The notes: a model not told the origin generated them from the sequence alone. DNA of 64,000 bases from SG8-30 sp963695085 (GCA_963695085.1 CAVOFV010000005.1:186001-250000), one strand, 5' to 3'; numbered from the stretch's first letter, positions 8,109 to 19,992 are shown. Numbers and translations: made by a program.

Positions 8109-8383
8109 AGCCGGGTCGGACCATGCTGCTGGTGGTGCCGGTCGTGTGGCTGCTGGTGTTCGTCTCGGCGGTCGGTGTCGTGCTCGTGCGGCACGAGGCG
8201 CGCACGCTGTTCACCGAACTGGAGCGGCTGTCCTCGGAGCGCGACCGGCTGAACATCGAATGGAGCCAGTTGCAGCTCGAGCAGAGTGCCTGGTCCAACC
8301 ATGGCTTCGTCGAGCGCGTCGCCAGCGACCGGCTCAACATGACGCTGCCGCAGCCCGCCGAAATCAGGATCGTTGCGCCATGA
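8105..8383 (+). CDS. ftsL: Cell division protein FtsL
   Basis: Small bitopic divisome protein (92 aa) that joins FtsB and FtsQ and relays the signal activating FtsWI. One membrane helix occupies roughly residues 5-25. A periplasmic leucine-rich coiled coil follows (ELERLSSERDRLNIEWSQL), and then a short tail. It overlaps rsmH by four bases and ftsI by four bases. Sequence similarity among FtsL proteins is low, so identity also rests on position between rsmH and ftsI. Confidence 0.9.
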   Translation: MKPGRTMLLVVPVVWLLVFVSAVGVVLVRHEARTLFTELERLSSERDRLNIEWSQLQLEQSAWSNHGFVERVASDRLNMTLPQPAEIRIVAP

Positions 8384-10104
8384 GGCGCCGCACGGAAGGC
8401 GGCGAGTTCGAGCCGGGCCGCTTCCGTCTGCGCGCACGCATCGTCGTCGGCCTGCTGTGCCTGACCGCCTGCGCGCTGCTGGTACGCGCCGTGCACCTGC
8501 AGGTCCTCGACCGCGAGTTCCTGGTCCAGGAAGGCGACAAGCGTTACCTGCGCGAGGCCACGATGCCGGCCCACCGCGGCATGATCGTCGACCGCTTCGG
8601 CGAACCGCTCGCGGCCAGCTCGCCGGTGGACACGGTGTGGGTCAACCCGAAGGTGCTGGCGCAGGCGCCGGACGATATCACGCGGCTGGCCAAGTCGTTG
8701 AAGCGCGATCCGCAGTGGCTGGCGCAGCGCGTGACCAGCAACCTCGACCGGCAGTTCCTGTACGTCGCCCGCCACATGGACCCGGCCGATTCGACGCGCA
8801 TCAAGGGACTCGGCATCCCGGGCGTCGAGCTCATGCGCGAGTACAAGCGCTACTACCCGAATGGCGAGGTGACCGGCCACGTGCTCGGCTTCACCAACCT
8901 CGACGAGGACGGGCAGGAGGGCCTCGAACTCGCCTACAACAAGTCGCTGGCCGGGATCGACGGGCTGAAGCGGGTGATCAAGGACGCACGCGGCCGCGTC
9001 GTCGGCAACGTCGAAAGCATTCGCGCGCCGCGGCCCGGCGAAGACCTGGTGACCAGCATCGACCTGCGGCTGCAGTACCTGGCGTACCGCGAGCTGAAAG
9101 CCGCGGTGCGCCGCCACAACGCGCTGGCCGGCTCGGTGATCGTGCTCGACGTGCACACCGGCGAGGTGCTGGCGATGGTCAACCAGCCATCGTTCAATGC
9201 CAACGACCGCTCGCAGTACGAAGTGGCCCGCTACCGCAACCGCGCGGTGACCGACATCATCGAACCGGGTTCCAGCATCAAGCCGTTCGTCCTGGCGGCG
9301 GCCCTCGAGTCCGGCCGTTACCGTACGGACACCGTGGTCGACACGGCGCCCGGATCGGTACGGGTCGGCAACAAGACCATCCAGGACAAGCACAACCTGG
9401 GCGCCGCCACGCTGACCACGATCCTCGCGCGCTCGAGCAATGTCGGCATGGCGAAGATCGCGCTGTCGCTGGAGCCGGCGCACATCCACCGTACGCTGAC
9501 CAGCCTCGGCTTCGGCCAGGTCACGGCCAGCGGATTCCCGGGCGAGTCCGCCGGACTGCTGAGCAATGCATCGCACTGGCGGCCGATCGGCGTGGCGACG
9601 ATGGCGTATGGCTATGGCCTGTCGGTGACGCCGCTGCAACTGGCGGAGGCCTACGCGACGGTCGGGTCGTTCGGCCTGCGCCGCCCGGTGACCTTTCAGC
9701 GCGTGGACGGCCCGGTGCCGGGTGAGCGCGCGCTGTCCGAAAAGGTGTCGCGCGACGTCATCGGACTGCTCGAGGGCGTGATCGGCCCGGCCGGCACGGG
9801 GGCCAAGGCGGCCGTGCCCGGTTACAGCGTCGCGGGCAAGACCGGCACCGCATGGAAGGCGGTCGGCGGCGGCTATTCGCAGAACCGCTACACGGCGGTG
9901 TTCGCCGGTGTCGTGCCGGCGACGCGCCCGCGCCTCGCCGCGCTGGTGCTCATCGACGAGCCGGGCGGCTCGCTCTACTACGGTGGCGACGTTGCGGCAC
10001 CGGTGTTCGCGGCGATCATGTCCGGCGCGCTGCGCCTGCTGGGTGTCGCGCCGGACGACCTGTCGCAGGTCGCGCCAGCCACCGTCGTGCAGGCCACTCC
10101 ATGA
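8380..10104 (+). CDS. ftsI: Peptidoglycan D,D-transpeptidase FtsI (PBP3)
   Basis: Septal transpeptidase (574 aa) that cross-links peptidoglycan at the division site in partnership with FtsW. It has a short cytoplasmic N-terminus, one membrane helix (about residues 20-38) and a PBP dimerisation domain. The transpeptidase domain carries the three penicillin-binding motifs SSIK (about residue 299), SSN (about 351) and KTGT (about 485). The ATG overlaps the ftsL stop. Length and motif spacing are normal. Confidence 0.97.
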   Translation: MRRRTEGGEFEPGRFRLRARIVVGLLCLTACALLVRAVHLQVLDREFLVQEGDKRYLREATMPAHRGMIVDRFGEPLAASSPVDTVWVNPKVLAQAPDDITRLAKSLKRDPQWLAQRVTSNLDRQFLYVARHMDPADSTRIKGLGIPGVELMREYKRYYPNGEVTGHVLGFTNLDEDGQEGLELAYNKSLAGIDGLKRVIKDARGRVVGNVESIRAPRPGEDLVTSIDLRLQYLAYRELKAAVRRHNALAGSVIVLDVHTGEVLAMVNQPSFNANDRSQYEVARYRNRAVTDIIEPGSSIKPFVLAAALESGRYRTDTVVDTAPGSVRVGNKTIQDKHNLGAATLTTILARSSNVGMAKIALSLEPAHIHRTLTSLGFGQVTASGFPGESAGLLSNASHWRPIGVATMAYGYGLSVTPLQLAEAYATVGSFGLRRPVTFQRVDGPVPGERALSEKVSRDVIGLLEGVIGPAGTGAKAAVPGYSVAGKTGTAWKAVGGGYSQNRYTAVFAGVVPATRPRLAALVLIDEPGGSLYYGGDVAAPVFAAIMSGALRLLGVAPDDLSQVAPATVVQATP

Positions 10105-11594
10105 CCACGGCCGCGCGCGAAGTCCGGCTCGACCGACTGCTGGAGGGGATCGCCGACGCGCCCGCAGTGGGTCTCGCCGGCATGAAGATGGACGGCCGTT
10201 CGATCGCGCCCGGCGAAGCGTTCGTCGCCGTGCAGGGGCTGCGCGCGCATGGCCTGCAGTTCGTCGGGCAGGCGCTGGTGCGCGGCGCGCGCGCCGTGTT
10301 GTGGGATCCCGGCGAGGCCGCGGCTCCGGACCTGCCACCGGGCGTGTGTGCCGTGGCCGTGCCGGCGCTCCGCTCGCACCTCGGCACAATCGCCGACCGC
10401 TTCTATGGCTCGCCCAGCGCGCGCCTGTCGATCGCGGGCGTGACCGGCACCAACGGCAAGACCACCTGCGCGTGGCTGCTGGCCGACGCGGGATCGCGGC
10501 TTGGCCCGCGCGCCGCCTACCTGGGCACGCTCGGTGCGGGCTTCCCGCCAGTGCTGGAGCCGGTGAGCCACACCACGCCCGACCCGTTCGGCCTGCATGC
10601 GGCCCTCGTCGCCCTCGAGTCCGGCGGGGCCGCGCGCGTCGCCATGGAAGTGTCCTCGCATGCGCTCGACCAGGAGCGCCTGGCGGGCGTGCGCCTGCAG
10701 ATCGCTGCCTTCACCAACCTGACCCGTGACCACCTCGACTACCACGGCACGATGGAGGCGTACGGATCGGCCAAGCAGCGCATCTTCAGCCTGGCGGGTC
10801 TCGGTCACGCCGTCATCAACGTGAGCGATGCGGCCGGCCGGGCGTTCGCCGGCAGCCTGCCCGCATCCGTCGCGCTGACGGCGGTCAGTGTCGGCGCGTC
10901 ACCGGATATCGCGGCCGCCGAGCGGCTGCATGTTTCATCGATCGAAGCCGGCGACGCAGGGCTCGTGCTCACCATCGTGGGCAGTTTTGGCGAGCGCCGG
11001 TTGCGCTCGCCGCTGGTCGCTGCCTTCAACGCCGAGAACCTGGTGGTCGTGCTGGGCGTCCTGCTGGCCTGGGGGCACGCACCCGACGAGGCCATCGCGT
11101 CGCTCGAGGCCGCCGGGCCGCCGCCGGGCCGCATGGAAGGCTTCCGTTCCGTCAATGGCGCGCTGGCGGTCGTCGACTACGCGCATACGCCCGACGCGCT
11201 GGCCAAGGTGCTGCAGGCGGCGCGCGCCCACGCGCGACGTCACGTGCGGGTGGTGTTCGGTTGCGGCGGGGACCGCGACCCCGGCAAGCGCGGGCTGATG
11301 GGGGAAGTGGCGGAGCGCCTCGCCGACCAGGTGTTCATCACCGACGACAACCCGCGGCACGAGGATCCCGAGCGCATCGTCGCCATGATCCTCGGCGGCA
11401 TGCGCGCGCCGCACCGGGCAACGGTCATTCGCGACCGCGGCGCAGCGATCGCCGCGGCGATGGCGGATACCGGGCCGGGCGACGTCGTGGTGATCGCCGG
11501 CAAGGGGCACGAGACGCAGCAACTGGTCGCCGGCGCGGCGCGCGAGTTCAGCGACCGCGATTGCGTGGGCCGCCTCGCGGGGGAGCAAGCGTGA
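10101..11594 (+). CDS. murE: UDP-MurNAc-L-Ala-D-Glu:meso-diaminopimelate ligase MurE
   Basis: Mur ligase (497 aa) that adds the third residue of the stem peptide in the cytoplasm. The ATP loop GVTGTNGKTTCAW lies near residue 113, and the motif DNPRHEDP near residue 414 is the form that recognises meso-diaminopimelate rather than lysine. A DAP-type peptidoglycan is therefore predicted. It overlaps ftsI by four bases (ATGA) and murF by four (GTGA). Confidence 0.97.
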   Translation: MTTAAREVRLDRLLEGIADAPAVGLAGMKMDGRSIAPGEAFVAVQGLRAHGLQFVGQALVRGARAVLWDPGEAAAPDLPPGVCAVAVPALRSHLGTIADRFYGSPSARLSIAGVTGTNGKTTCAWLLADAGSRLGPRAAYLGTLGAGFPPVLEPVSHTTPDPFGLHAALVALESGGAARVAMEVSSHALDQERLAGVRLQIAAFTNLTRDHLDYHGTMEAYGSAKQRIFSLAGLGHAVINVSDAAGRAFAGSLPASVALTAVSVGASPDIAAAERLHVSSIEAGDAGLVLTIVGSFGERRLRSPLVAAFNAENLVVVLGVLLAWGHAPDEAIASLEAAGPPPGRMEGFRSVNGALAVVDYAHTPDALAKVLQAARAHARRHVRVVFGCGGDRDPGKRGLMGEVAERLADQVFITDDNPRHEDPERIVAMILGGMRAPHRATVIRDRGAAIAAAMADTGPGDVVVIAGKGHETQQLVAGAAREFSDRDCVGRLAGEQA

Positions 11595-12967
11595 AACGCA
11601 CCCTGGCATTCTTCGCCGCGGCGGCCGGCGGGCGTCTCGCCGGGGCCGATGCGCCGTTTCTCGCCGTGTCGACCGACTCGCGCACGCTGGCCGCGGGCGA
11701 CCTGTTCGTCGCGCTGCGCGGCGAGCACTTCGACGGGCACGACTACGCGGCCGCGGCCGCGGCACGCGGCGCCTGTGCGGCGGTCGTGGCGCGCGAACTC
11801 ACGCTCGACATCCCGCAGGTCGTCGTCGCGGACACGCTGGCTGCGCTCGGCGCCACGGCGGGTGCGTGGCGAGGACAGTTCACGCTGCCGCTGGTTGGCG
11901 TGGGCGGCAGCAACGGCAAGACCACCACCAAGGAGTTGCTGGCGGAGATCCTGCGCTGCTCAGGCAAGGTGCTCGCGACGCATGGCAACCTGAACAACCA
12001 CATCGGCGTGCCGCTGACGCTGTTCCGGTTGACGCGCGATCATGGGGCGGCGGTCGTCGAGATGGGCGCCAACCACGCCGGCGAGATCGCCGCCCTGGCC
12101 AGGATCGCGCAGCCGACCGTGGGGCTCGTGACCAACGCCGGCGCCGAGCACCTCGAGGGTTTCGGCAGCCTCGAGGGTGTGGCGCGCGCCGAGGGCGAGA
12201 TGTTCGCGGGCCTCGGTTATGGCGCGACCGCGGTGATCAATGCCGACGACGTGTTCTGCGGGCTGTGGCGGGGGCTGTCGAAAGCCGGCCGCACCGTCAC
12301 GTTCGGCCTCGCCGAAGGCGCCGACTTCCGCGCGCGGCCGTTGTCTTTCGGCATCGGCGACGGTGCATGGATCTCGCGTTTCGAACTCGACTGCCCGGCC
12401 GGCCGTGGCGTCGTGCAGCTGGCGCTGCCGGGCCGTCACAACGTACTGAACGCAACGGCCGCGGCAGCGGCGGCCTGGGCCTGTGGCGCCGTGCTCGAGG
12501 ACATCGTCACCGGACTCGGCGCGGTCAGGCCGGTCAGCGGCCGGCTCGAACTCAAGCGGCTGCCCGGCGGCGCCTGGCTGATCGACGACACCTACAACGC
12601 CAACCCGAGTTCCGCGCTGGCCGGCCTGGAAGTGCTTACCGAACTCGACGGCGAGCGCTGGCTGGTGCTCGGCGAAATGGCCGAACTCGGCGAGCACGCC
12701 ACCGCCGCGCACGTGGACGTGGCATACGCGGCGCGCCGCAGCGGCGTGTCGAAGCTGTTTGCCGTGGGCGCGGCCACGCGGCCGACGGTCGAGGCCTTCG
12801 GTGCCGGCGGCCGCTGGTTCGCGGACGCCGGCGCGCTGATCGCGGCACTCGCTGGCGCGGCGCCGGCCGGGACGACCGTGCTGGTCAAGGGCTCGCGGGT
12901 CAACCGCCTGGAGCGGGTCGTCGGGGCGCTGCTCGCGCCGCTGGCGGCCGCCGGCAACGGCAACTGA
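11591..12967 (+). CDS. murF: UDP-MurNAc-tripeptide:D-Ala-D-Ala ligase MurF
   Basis: Final cytoplasmic Mur ligase (458 aa), adding D-Ala-D-Ala made by Ddl (also in this cluster). The ATP loop GVGGSNGKTTTKEL is near residue 103, the Mur ligase central-domain motif EMGANHAGEI follows, and the C-terminal domain contains DDTYNANPSS. The start is a GTG overlapping the murE stop; the longer open frame to its left runs through murE and is not coding. Confidence 0.96.
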   Translation: MKRTLAFFAAAAGGRLAGADAPFLAVSTDSRTLAAGDLFVALRGEHFDGHDYAAAAAARGACAAVVARELTLDIPQVVVADTLAALGATAGAWRGQFTLPLVGVGGSNGKTTTKELLAEILRCSGKVLATHGNLNNHIGVPLTLFRLTRDHGAAVVEMGANHAGEIAALARIAQPTVGLVTNAGAEHLEGFGSLEGVARAEGEMFAGLGYGATAVINADDVFCGLWRGLSKAGRTVTFGLAEGADFRARPLSFGIGDGAWISRFELDCPAGRGVVQLALPGRHNVLNATAAAAAAWACGAVLEDIVTGLGAVRPVSGRLELKRLPGGAWLIDDTYNANPSSALAGLEVLTELDGERWLVLGEMAELGEHATAAHVDVAYAARRSGVSKLFAVGAATRPTVEAFGAGGRWFADAGALIAALAGAAPAGTTVLVKGSRVNRLERVVGALLAPLAAAGNGN

Positions 12968-12977
12968 GGCCGCCACC

Positions 12978-14063
12978 ATGCTGTTCGAACTGTTCGACTG
13001 GTTGTCAGACTTCTACGGCGGGTTCCGCATCTTCGGCTACCTGACGTTCCGCGCGATCCTCGCGGCGCTGACCTCGCTCGCCATCGCGCTGCTGGTCGGG
13101 CCGTGGATGATCAGCCGGCTTGCCGCCAACCAGATCGGCCAGGTGGTGCGCGACGACGGGCCGCCGACGCACCTCGGCAAGACGGGCACGCCGACCATGG
13201 GCGGCGCGCTGATCCTGGTGTCGATCGCCGCCGGCACGCTGTTGTGGGCGGACCTGGGCAACCGCTTCGTGTGGATCGTGCTGGCCGTCACGACGGCCTT
13301 CGGCGCAATCGGCTTCTACGACGACTACCTGAAGCTGGTCGTGCGCAATCCGCGCGGCCTGCCGGCACGCTGGAAGTACCTGTGGCAGTCGCTGGCCGGG
13401 CTGGGCGCCGCGCTCGCACTGTGGTTCACGGCGCAGGGGCCCGCGGAAACCGCCCTGTACGTGCCGTTCTTCAAGAACATCGCCGTGCCGATGGGCATGT
13501 TCGCGTTCGTCGCCATGACCTACTTCGTGATCGTCGGCTCGAGCAACGCCGTCAACCTGACCGACGGCCTGGACGGGCTGGCGATCATGCCGTGCGTCAT
13601 GGTGGCCGGCGCGCTCGGCGTGTTCGCCTACGTCACCGGCAACGTCAACTTCGCGACCTACCTGCAGATTCCCTACGTGCCGGGTGTCGGCGAGATGCTG
13701 GTATTTCTCGCGACGCTGGTCGGCGCAGGGCTCGGCTTCCTGTGGTTCAACACCTATCCGGCGCAGGTCTTCATGGGCGACATCGGCGCGCTGGCGCTCG
13801 GCGCCGCGCTCGGCGTGGTCTCGGTCGTGATCCGCCAGGAACTCGTGCTCGCCATCATGGGCGGCATCTTCGTCATGGAGACCGTCTCGGTGATGGTCCA
13901 GGTCGCGTCGTTCAAGCTGCGCGGCAAGCGCATCTTCCGCATGGCGCCGATTCATCACCACTACGAGCTGAAGGGCTGGGCCGAGCCCAAGGTGATCGTG
14001 CGCTTCTGGATCATCTCGTTCGTGCTGGTGCTGATCGGCCTGGCCACGTTGAAGATCCGTTGA
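12978..14063 (+). CDS. mraY: Phospho-MurNAc-pentapeptide transferase MraY
   Basis: Integral membrane enzyme (361 aa) that transfers phospho-MurNAc-pentapeptide to undecaprenyl phosphate, making lipid I. About ten hydrophobic segments are present. Signatures include TPTMGGALIL, the catalytic aspartates in GFYDDYLKL, NAVNLTDGLDGLA, and the substrate-loop histidines in APIHHHYELKGW. The ATG lies ten bases after murF. The stop shares one base with the murD ATG (TGATG). Confidence 0.97.
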   Translation: MLFELFDWLSDFYGGFRIFGYLTFRAILAALTSLAIALLVGPWMISRLAANQIGQVVRDDGPPTHLGKTGTPTMGGALILVSIAAGTLLWADLGNRFVWIVLAVTTAFGAIGFYDDYLKLVVRNPRGLPARWKYLWQSLAGLGAALALWFTAQGPAETALYVPFFKNIAVPMGMFAFVAMTYFVIVGSSNAVNLTDGLDGLAIMPCVMVAGALGVFAYVTGNVNFATYLQIPYVPGVGEMLVFLATLVGAGLGFLWFNTYPAQVFMGDIGALALGAALGVVSVVIRQELVLAIMGGIFVMETVSVMVQVASFKLRGKRIFRMAPIHHHYELKGWAEPKVIVRFWIISFVLVLIGLATLKIR

Positions 14064-15424
14064 TGAGCACGACACACGCAAGCCGCCGGCCGGAGGCAGC
14101 GGGAGGGCCGGTCAGCCTGATCGTCGGGCTGGGCCGCACCGGCGTGTCCTGTGCGCGGCATCTCGCGGCGCGCGGCCACGAGCTGCGCGTGACCGATACG
14201 CGGCGCGAGCCGCCGGGACGCGCGGAACTGTCCGGCATCGCACCGCGAGCGCGGCTGGCGTTCGGCGGCTTCGACGAGGCGCTGCTCGAGGGCGTCGACC
14301 AGGTCGTGGTGTCGCCGGGCGTGTCCCTGCGTGAACCGTTGCTGGGCGCGGCCCTGGCACGCGGACTGGACGTCGTCGGCGACATCGAGTTGTTCGCGCG
14401 CGAGGCCGGCGGCCGGACGGTCGGCATCACCGGCACCAACGGCAAGAGCACGGTCACCGCTTTGCTCGGCGAGATGGCGTCCGCAGCCGGCGTCGACGTG
14501 CGGGTCGGCGGCAACCTCGGCGAGCCGGCGCTCGACCTGCTGGCCGGCGAGCCGGCCGACCTGTACGTGCTGGAACTGTCGAGCTTCCAGCTCGAGACCA
14601 CGCGCTCGCTGCAACTCGAGGCGGCGGTCGTGCTGAACCTGACGCCCGACCACATGGACCGCTACGCCGACCTCGCCGAGTACGGCGCGGCCAAGGCGCG
14701 CATCTACGACCAGTGCTCGGTCGCGGTCGTCAACCTCGACGACGAACTGGTGTGCCGCATGCCGCGCCCTGGCCAGCGCGTGACCGGCTTCAGCCTGCTC
14801 AGGGACGATGCCGACTATGCGCTGCACGACCTGTCCGGGTCGGATTGGCTGGCCGCTACGGGCGAGCCGCTGCTGCCGACCTCCGCGCTGAAGATTGCGG
14901 GACGCCACAACGCGGCCAACGCGCTCGCCGCACTGGCCCTGGCCGATGCCTGCGGGCTGCCGCGCACCGCCGCACTCGCAGCGCTGCGCGCATTCGACGG
15001 GCTCGAGCACCGCATGAACCGGGTCGCCGACAGCGGTGGCGTGCGCTGGATCAACGACTCCAAGGCCACCAATGTCGGCGCGACGCTGGCGGCGGTCGGC
15101 GGTCTGACCGGGCCGCTGGTGCTGATTGCCGGCGGCGACGGCAAGGGCCAGGACTTCACGCCGCTGGCCGGCGCGTTCCGCGGCAAGGTCCGCTGCTGCG
15201 TGCTGATCGGCCGCGACGCCCGCCAGCTGGCCGCGGCGCTCGCGGGGGCGTGCGCCATCGAACACGCCGGCTCGCTCGAGGACGCGGTCGCTGTCGCGCG
15301 CCGTGTCGCGCGAGCGGGCGACACGGTGCTGCTGTCGCCCGCCTGCGCGAGCCTCGACATGTTCCGCGACTACGCGCATCGCGGCGAGGCGTTCCGGGAC
15401 GCCGTCCTGGGGACCGCGACATGA
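14063..15424 (+). CDS. murD: UDP-MurNAc-L-Ala:D-glutamate ligase MurD
   Basis: Cytoplasmic Mur ligase (453 aa) adding D-glutamate. The N-terminal Rossmann domain begins SLIVGLGRTGVSCARHLA, the ATP loop GITGTNGKSTV is near residue 122, and the C-terminal domain shows WINDSKATNVGATLAA. The first 15 residues are poorly conserved. It is coupled to mraY by a TGATG overlap and to ftsW by ATGA. Confidence 0.96.
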   Translation: MSTTHASRRPEAAGGPVSLIVGLGRTGVSCARHLAARGHELRVTDTRREPPGRAELSGIAPRARLAFGGFDEALLEGVDQVVVSPGVSLREPLLGAALARGLDVVGDIELFAREAGGRTVGITGTNGKSTVTALLGEMASAAGVDVRVGGNLGEPALDLLAGEPADLYVLELSSFQLETTRSLQLEAAVVLNLTPDHMDRYADLAEYGAAKARIYDQCSVAVVNLDDELVCRMPRPGQRVTGFSLLRDDADYALHDLSGSDWLAATGEPLLPTSALKIAGRHNAANALAALALADACGLPRTAALAALRAFDGLEHRMNRVADSGGVRWINDSKATNVGATLAAVGGLTGPLVLIAGGDGKGQDFTPLAGAFRGKVRCCVLIGRDARQLAAALAGACAIEHAGSLEDAVAVARRVARAGDTVLLSPACASLDMFRDYAHRGEAFRDAVLGTAT

Positions 15425-16605
15425 TCGGCGCGACCACCGAGCTGGCGTACTCACGGTCGGCCGGCCGCCAGCCGCGCCTGTCGCTGGACCCGGTGCTGGT
15501 CGCGGTGACGCTCGGCCTGCTGCTGCTCGGCCTGGTCATGATGGCCTCAGCGTCGGTGACGCTCGCGGAGCGCCAGGCCGGCGACCCGTTGATCTTCCTC
15601 GAGCGCCAGTTGCTGTCCGCCGTGCTGGGCATGGGCTGCGCCGCAATACTGCTGGCGGTGCCGATGGCGCTGTGGGAACGGGCCTCGCCGCTGCTGCTGG
15701 CGGGGGCCTTCGTGCTGCTGCTGCTCGTGCTGTTGCCGTGGGTCGGGCACGAGGTCAACGGCAGCCGCCGCTGGCTGCGCATCGGCCCGCTCAATTTCCA
15801 GCCCTCGGAGCTGGCGCGCGTCGCGCTGCTCACCTATGTCGCGGCGTATGCCGTGCGCTACCAGGCGGAACTGGCGGGGTCCTGGCAGGGTTTCGTGAAG
15901 CCGCTCGCCGTGCTCGGCGCGGCCGCCGTGCTGCTGCTGTTCGAGCCAGACCTCGGTGCCGCCATCGTGCTGCTGGCGACCGGCATCGTCGTGCTGTTCC
16001 TGGCGGGCGCGCGCCTGCGCGACGTGCTGGTGGTGGTGGCGATCGGGAGCGCCGGCGTGGCGACGCTGTCCATGATGTCGGGCTACCGGTGGCGGCGCGT
16101 CACCGCGTTCCTCGATCCGTGGGCCGACCCGTTCAACAGCGGCTTCCAGCTGACGCAGTCGCTGATCGCGATCGGCCGCGGCGAGTGGTTCGGCGTGGGT
16201 CTGGGTTCGAGCGTGCAGAAGCTGTTCTACCTGCCCGAGGCGCACACCGACTTCCTGTTCGCCGTGCTGGCCGAGGAGCTCGGCCTGGTCGGCGTGGTCG
16301 TCGTGCTGCTGCTGTTCCTGGTGCTGGTGCTGCGCAGCCTGCGACTGTCACGGCTGGCGGCCGAGGCCGGCATGCCGTTCCACGCGTTCATGGCCGCCGC
16401 GTTCGGCGTGTGGCTGGGCCTGCAGGCCTTCATCAACATCGGCGTCAACATGGGCCTGCTGCCGACCAAGGGACTCACGCTGCCGCTCATGTCCTACGGC
16501 CGCTCGAGCCTGCTGGTGACACTGGCGTGGATCGGGCTGCTGCTGCGCGTGCACCACGAAGTCATGTCGTCGGGCCGCGTGGTGCCGGCCAAGGTGCGGC
16601 CATGA
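15421..16605 (+). CDS. ftsW: Septal peptidoglycan glycosyltransferase FtsW
   Basis: SEDS-family polytopic enzyme (394 aa) that polymerises lipid II at the septum with FtsI. About ten membrane helices can be drawn. Family signatures are VGHEVNGSRRWLRIGPLNFQ, FEPDLGAAIVLLATG, LPEAHTDFLFAVLAEELG and the C-terminal GLTLPLMSYGRSSLL. The ATG overlaps the murD stop. Length and gene order (murD-ftsW-murG) are standard. Confidence 0.97.
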   Translation: MIGATTELAYSRSAGRQPRLSLDPVLVAVTLGLLLLGLVMMASASVTLAERQAGDPLIFLERQLLSAVLGMGCAAILLAVPMALWERASPLLLAGAFVLLLLVLLPWVGHEVNGSRRWLRIGPLNFQPSELARVALLTYVAAYAVRYQAELAGSWQGFVKPLAVLGAAAVLLLFEPDLGAAIVLLATGIVVLFLAGARLRDVLVVVAIGSAGVATLSMMSGYRWRRVTAFLDPWADPFNSGFQLTQSLIAIGRGEWFGVGLGSSVQKLFYLPEAHTDFLFAVLAEELGLVGVVVVLLLFLVLVLRSLRLSRLAAEAGMPFHAFMAAAFGVWLGLQAFINIGVNMGLLPTKGLTLPLMSYGRSSLLVTLAWIGLLLRVHHEVMSSGRVVPAKVRP

Positions 16606-17686
16606 CCGGCGCCATCCTGATCATGGCGGGCGGCACGGGCGGCCACGTGTTCCCGGCGCTGGCCGTGGCGCGGCTGCTGCGCCTGGCGGACCGCGAGGTG
16701 GTCTGGCTCGGCACGCGACGCGGCATCGAGGCGCGCCTGGTGCCGGCGGCAGGACTGCCGATCGAGTGGATCGACGTCGAAGGACTGCGCGGACGCGGCC
16801 CGGCGCGCTGGCTGGCCGCGCCATTCCAGCTGGCGCGCGCGCTGTGGCAGGCCCTCGCGGTGTTGCGTCGCCTGCGGCCCGCGGCGGTGCTGGGCTGCGG
16901 CGGCTTCGCGTCCGGTCCTGGCGGCGTGGCGGCGTGGCTGACGCGCACGCCGCTGGTGATCCACGAGCAGAACGCCGTCGCCGGCCTGACCAACCGTTGT
17001 CTCGCGCGCTTCGCCGTGACCGTGGCCGAGGCGTTTCCCGGCAGCTTCGCGCCCGGCCGGCGCGCCGTGACGATCGGCAACCCGGTGCGCCGGGAAATCG
17101 CCGCGCTGGCGCCGCCCGAGCAGCGGTTCGCCGCACGCAGCGGGCCGCTGCTGCTGCTGGTGTTTGGCGGCAGCCAGGGCGCCGCCGCGCTGAACCGCCT
17201 GGTGCCGCGCGCGCTGGCGCTGTTGCCGGCCGGCGGTCGGCCGCGGGTCCTGCACCAGTGCGGCACGGCCGACTGCGACGCCGTCGCCGGCATGTACCTG
17301 CAGCTCGGCATCGAGGCCGACGTGCGCGCCTTCGTCGACGACATGGCCAGCGCCTACGGCCGGGCCGACCTGGCCGTCAGCCGGGCCGGCGCGCTGACCG
17401 TGAGCGAACTGGCCGCGGCCGGTCTCGGCGCGGTGTTGGTGCCGTTTCCCGCTGCCACGGATGATCACCAGACCCGCAATGCGGGGTACCTGGTGTCGGC
17501 CGGTGCGGCGGTGCTGCTGCCGCAGCGGGAACTCACCGAACGGCGGCTTGCGGATGAACTATCGCGGCTGCTGGACGGCGGCCGCGCGCGGGCGCTGGAG
17601 ATGGCGCGCCGCGCGCGTGCCGTGGCCGTGGCCGATGCAGCGGAGCACGTCACGGAATTGTGCCTGGCCGCTGCGGAGCGACGCCC

Positions 17687-17690
<4 letters not shown>
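16602..17690 (+). CDS. murG: Lipid II synthase MurG (GlcNAc transferase)
   Basis: Peripheral GT-B glycosyltransferase (362 aa) that adds GlcNAc to lipid I on the inner face of the membrane. The N-terminal glycine-rich loop AGGTGGHVFPALAVA, the acceptor-side HEQNAVAGLTNR, the loop VFGGSQGAAALN and the UDP-GlcNAc region SRAGALTVSELAAAG are all visible. It overlaps ftsW and murC by four bases each. Confidence 0.97.
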
Positions 17691-19092
<1,402 letters not shown>

Positions 19093-19096
<4 letters not shown>

Positions 19097-19992
19097 GCCG
19101 CGTGGTCGTCCCGGCCGAATTCGAGTCGCGCGTGCTGCGCGACGAGCCGATGTCGCGCCACACGACCTGGCACGTGGGCGGGCCCGCGGACGTGTGGTTT
19201 GCGCCGGCCAGCGTCGACGAACTCGCCGCCTTCCTGCGCGGACTCGCCGTCGACGTGCCGCTGACCTTCGTCGGGCTCGGCAGCAACCTGCTGGTGCGCG
19301 AAGGCGGCGTCCGCGGCGCCGTCATCTGTGCGCACGGCGGCCTGAATGCGCTCGAGCGGCTGGATGACACGCGCGTGCGCGCGGAAGCCGGCGTGCCCTG
19401 CGCGCGCCTCGGCCGGCGCTGCGTCAAGTGGGGGCTCGGCCCGGCCGGCTTCTTTGCCGGCATACCCGGTTCGCTGGGCGGCGCGCTGGCGATGAACGCC
19501 GGCGCGTGGGGCGGCGAGACCTGGCCGCGCGTGCTCGAGGTCGAGACCGTCGACCGTGCCGGCACGCTGCGGCGGCGTGCCGCCGCCGAGTATTCCTGGG
19601 GCTACCGCAGCGTCACGCCGCCGGCGCAGGGCGAGTGGTTCGTCGCCGCGACACTGGGCTTCGAGCGCGACCCCGCGGCCAGCATGGACTCCATCAAGGT
19701 CCTGCTGGAGCGCCGCGTCGCCAGCCAGCCGATCGGCGAATGGAGTTGCGGGTCGGTGTTCACGAACCCGCCGGGCGACCACGCGGCGCGGCTGATCGAG
19801 AGCGCCGGTCTCAAGGGCTTTGCGATCGGCGACGCCGCGGTGTCCACCAAGCACGCCAATTTCATCGTCAACCGCGGTCACGCGCGGGCCGCCGAGCTGG
19901 AGGGCGTGATCCGCCACGTGCAGCAGACGGTGGAGCGGCTGCACGGCGTGCGCCTGCATCCGGAAGTCCGTGTCATCGGGGAGGCCGCATGA
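19093..19992 (+). CDS. murB: UDP-N-acetylenolpyruvoylglucosamine reductase MurB
   Basis: FAD-dependent reductase (299 aa) completing UDP-MurNAc synthesis. The FAD-binding stretches HTTWHVGGPADVWF and VGLGSNLLVREGGVRG are at the N-terminus, GIPGSLGGALAMNAGAWGGE lies in the middle, and the C-terminal substrate domain has CGSVFTNPPGDHAARLIE and STKHANFIVN. The short type with direct SCGSVFTNP suggests a type IIa-like enzyme, as an inference. The GTG start overlaps murC; the stop overlaps ddl. Confidence 0.95.
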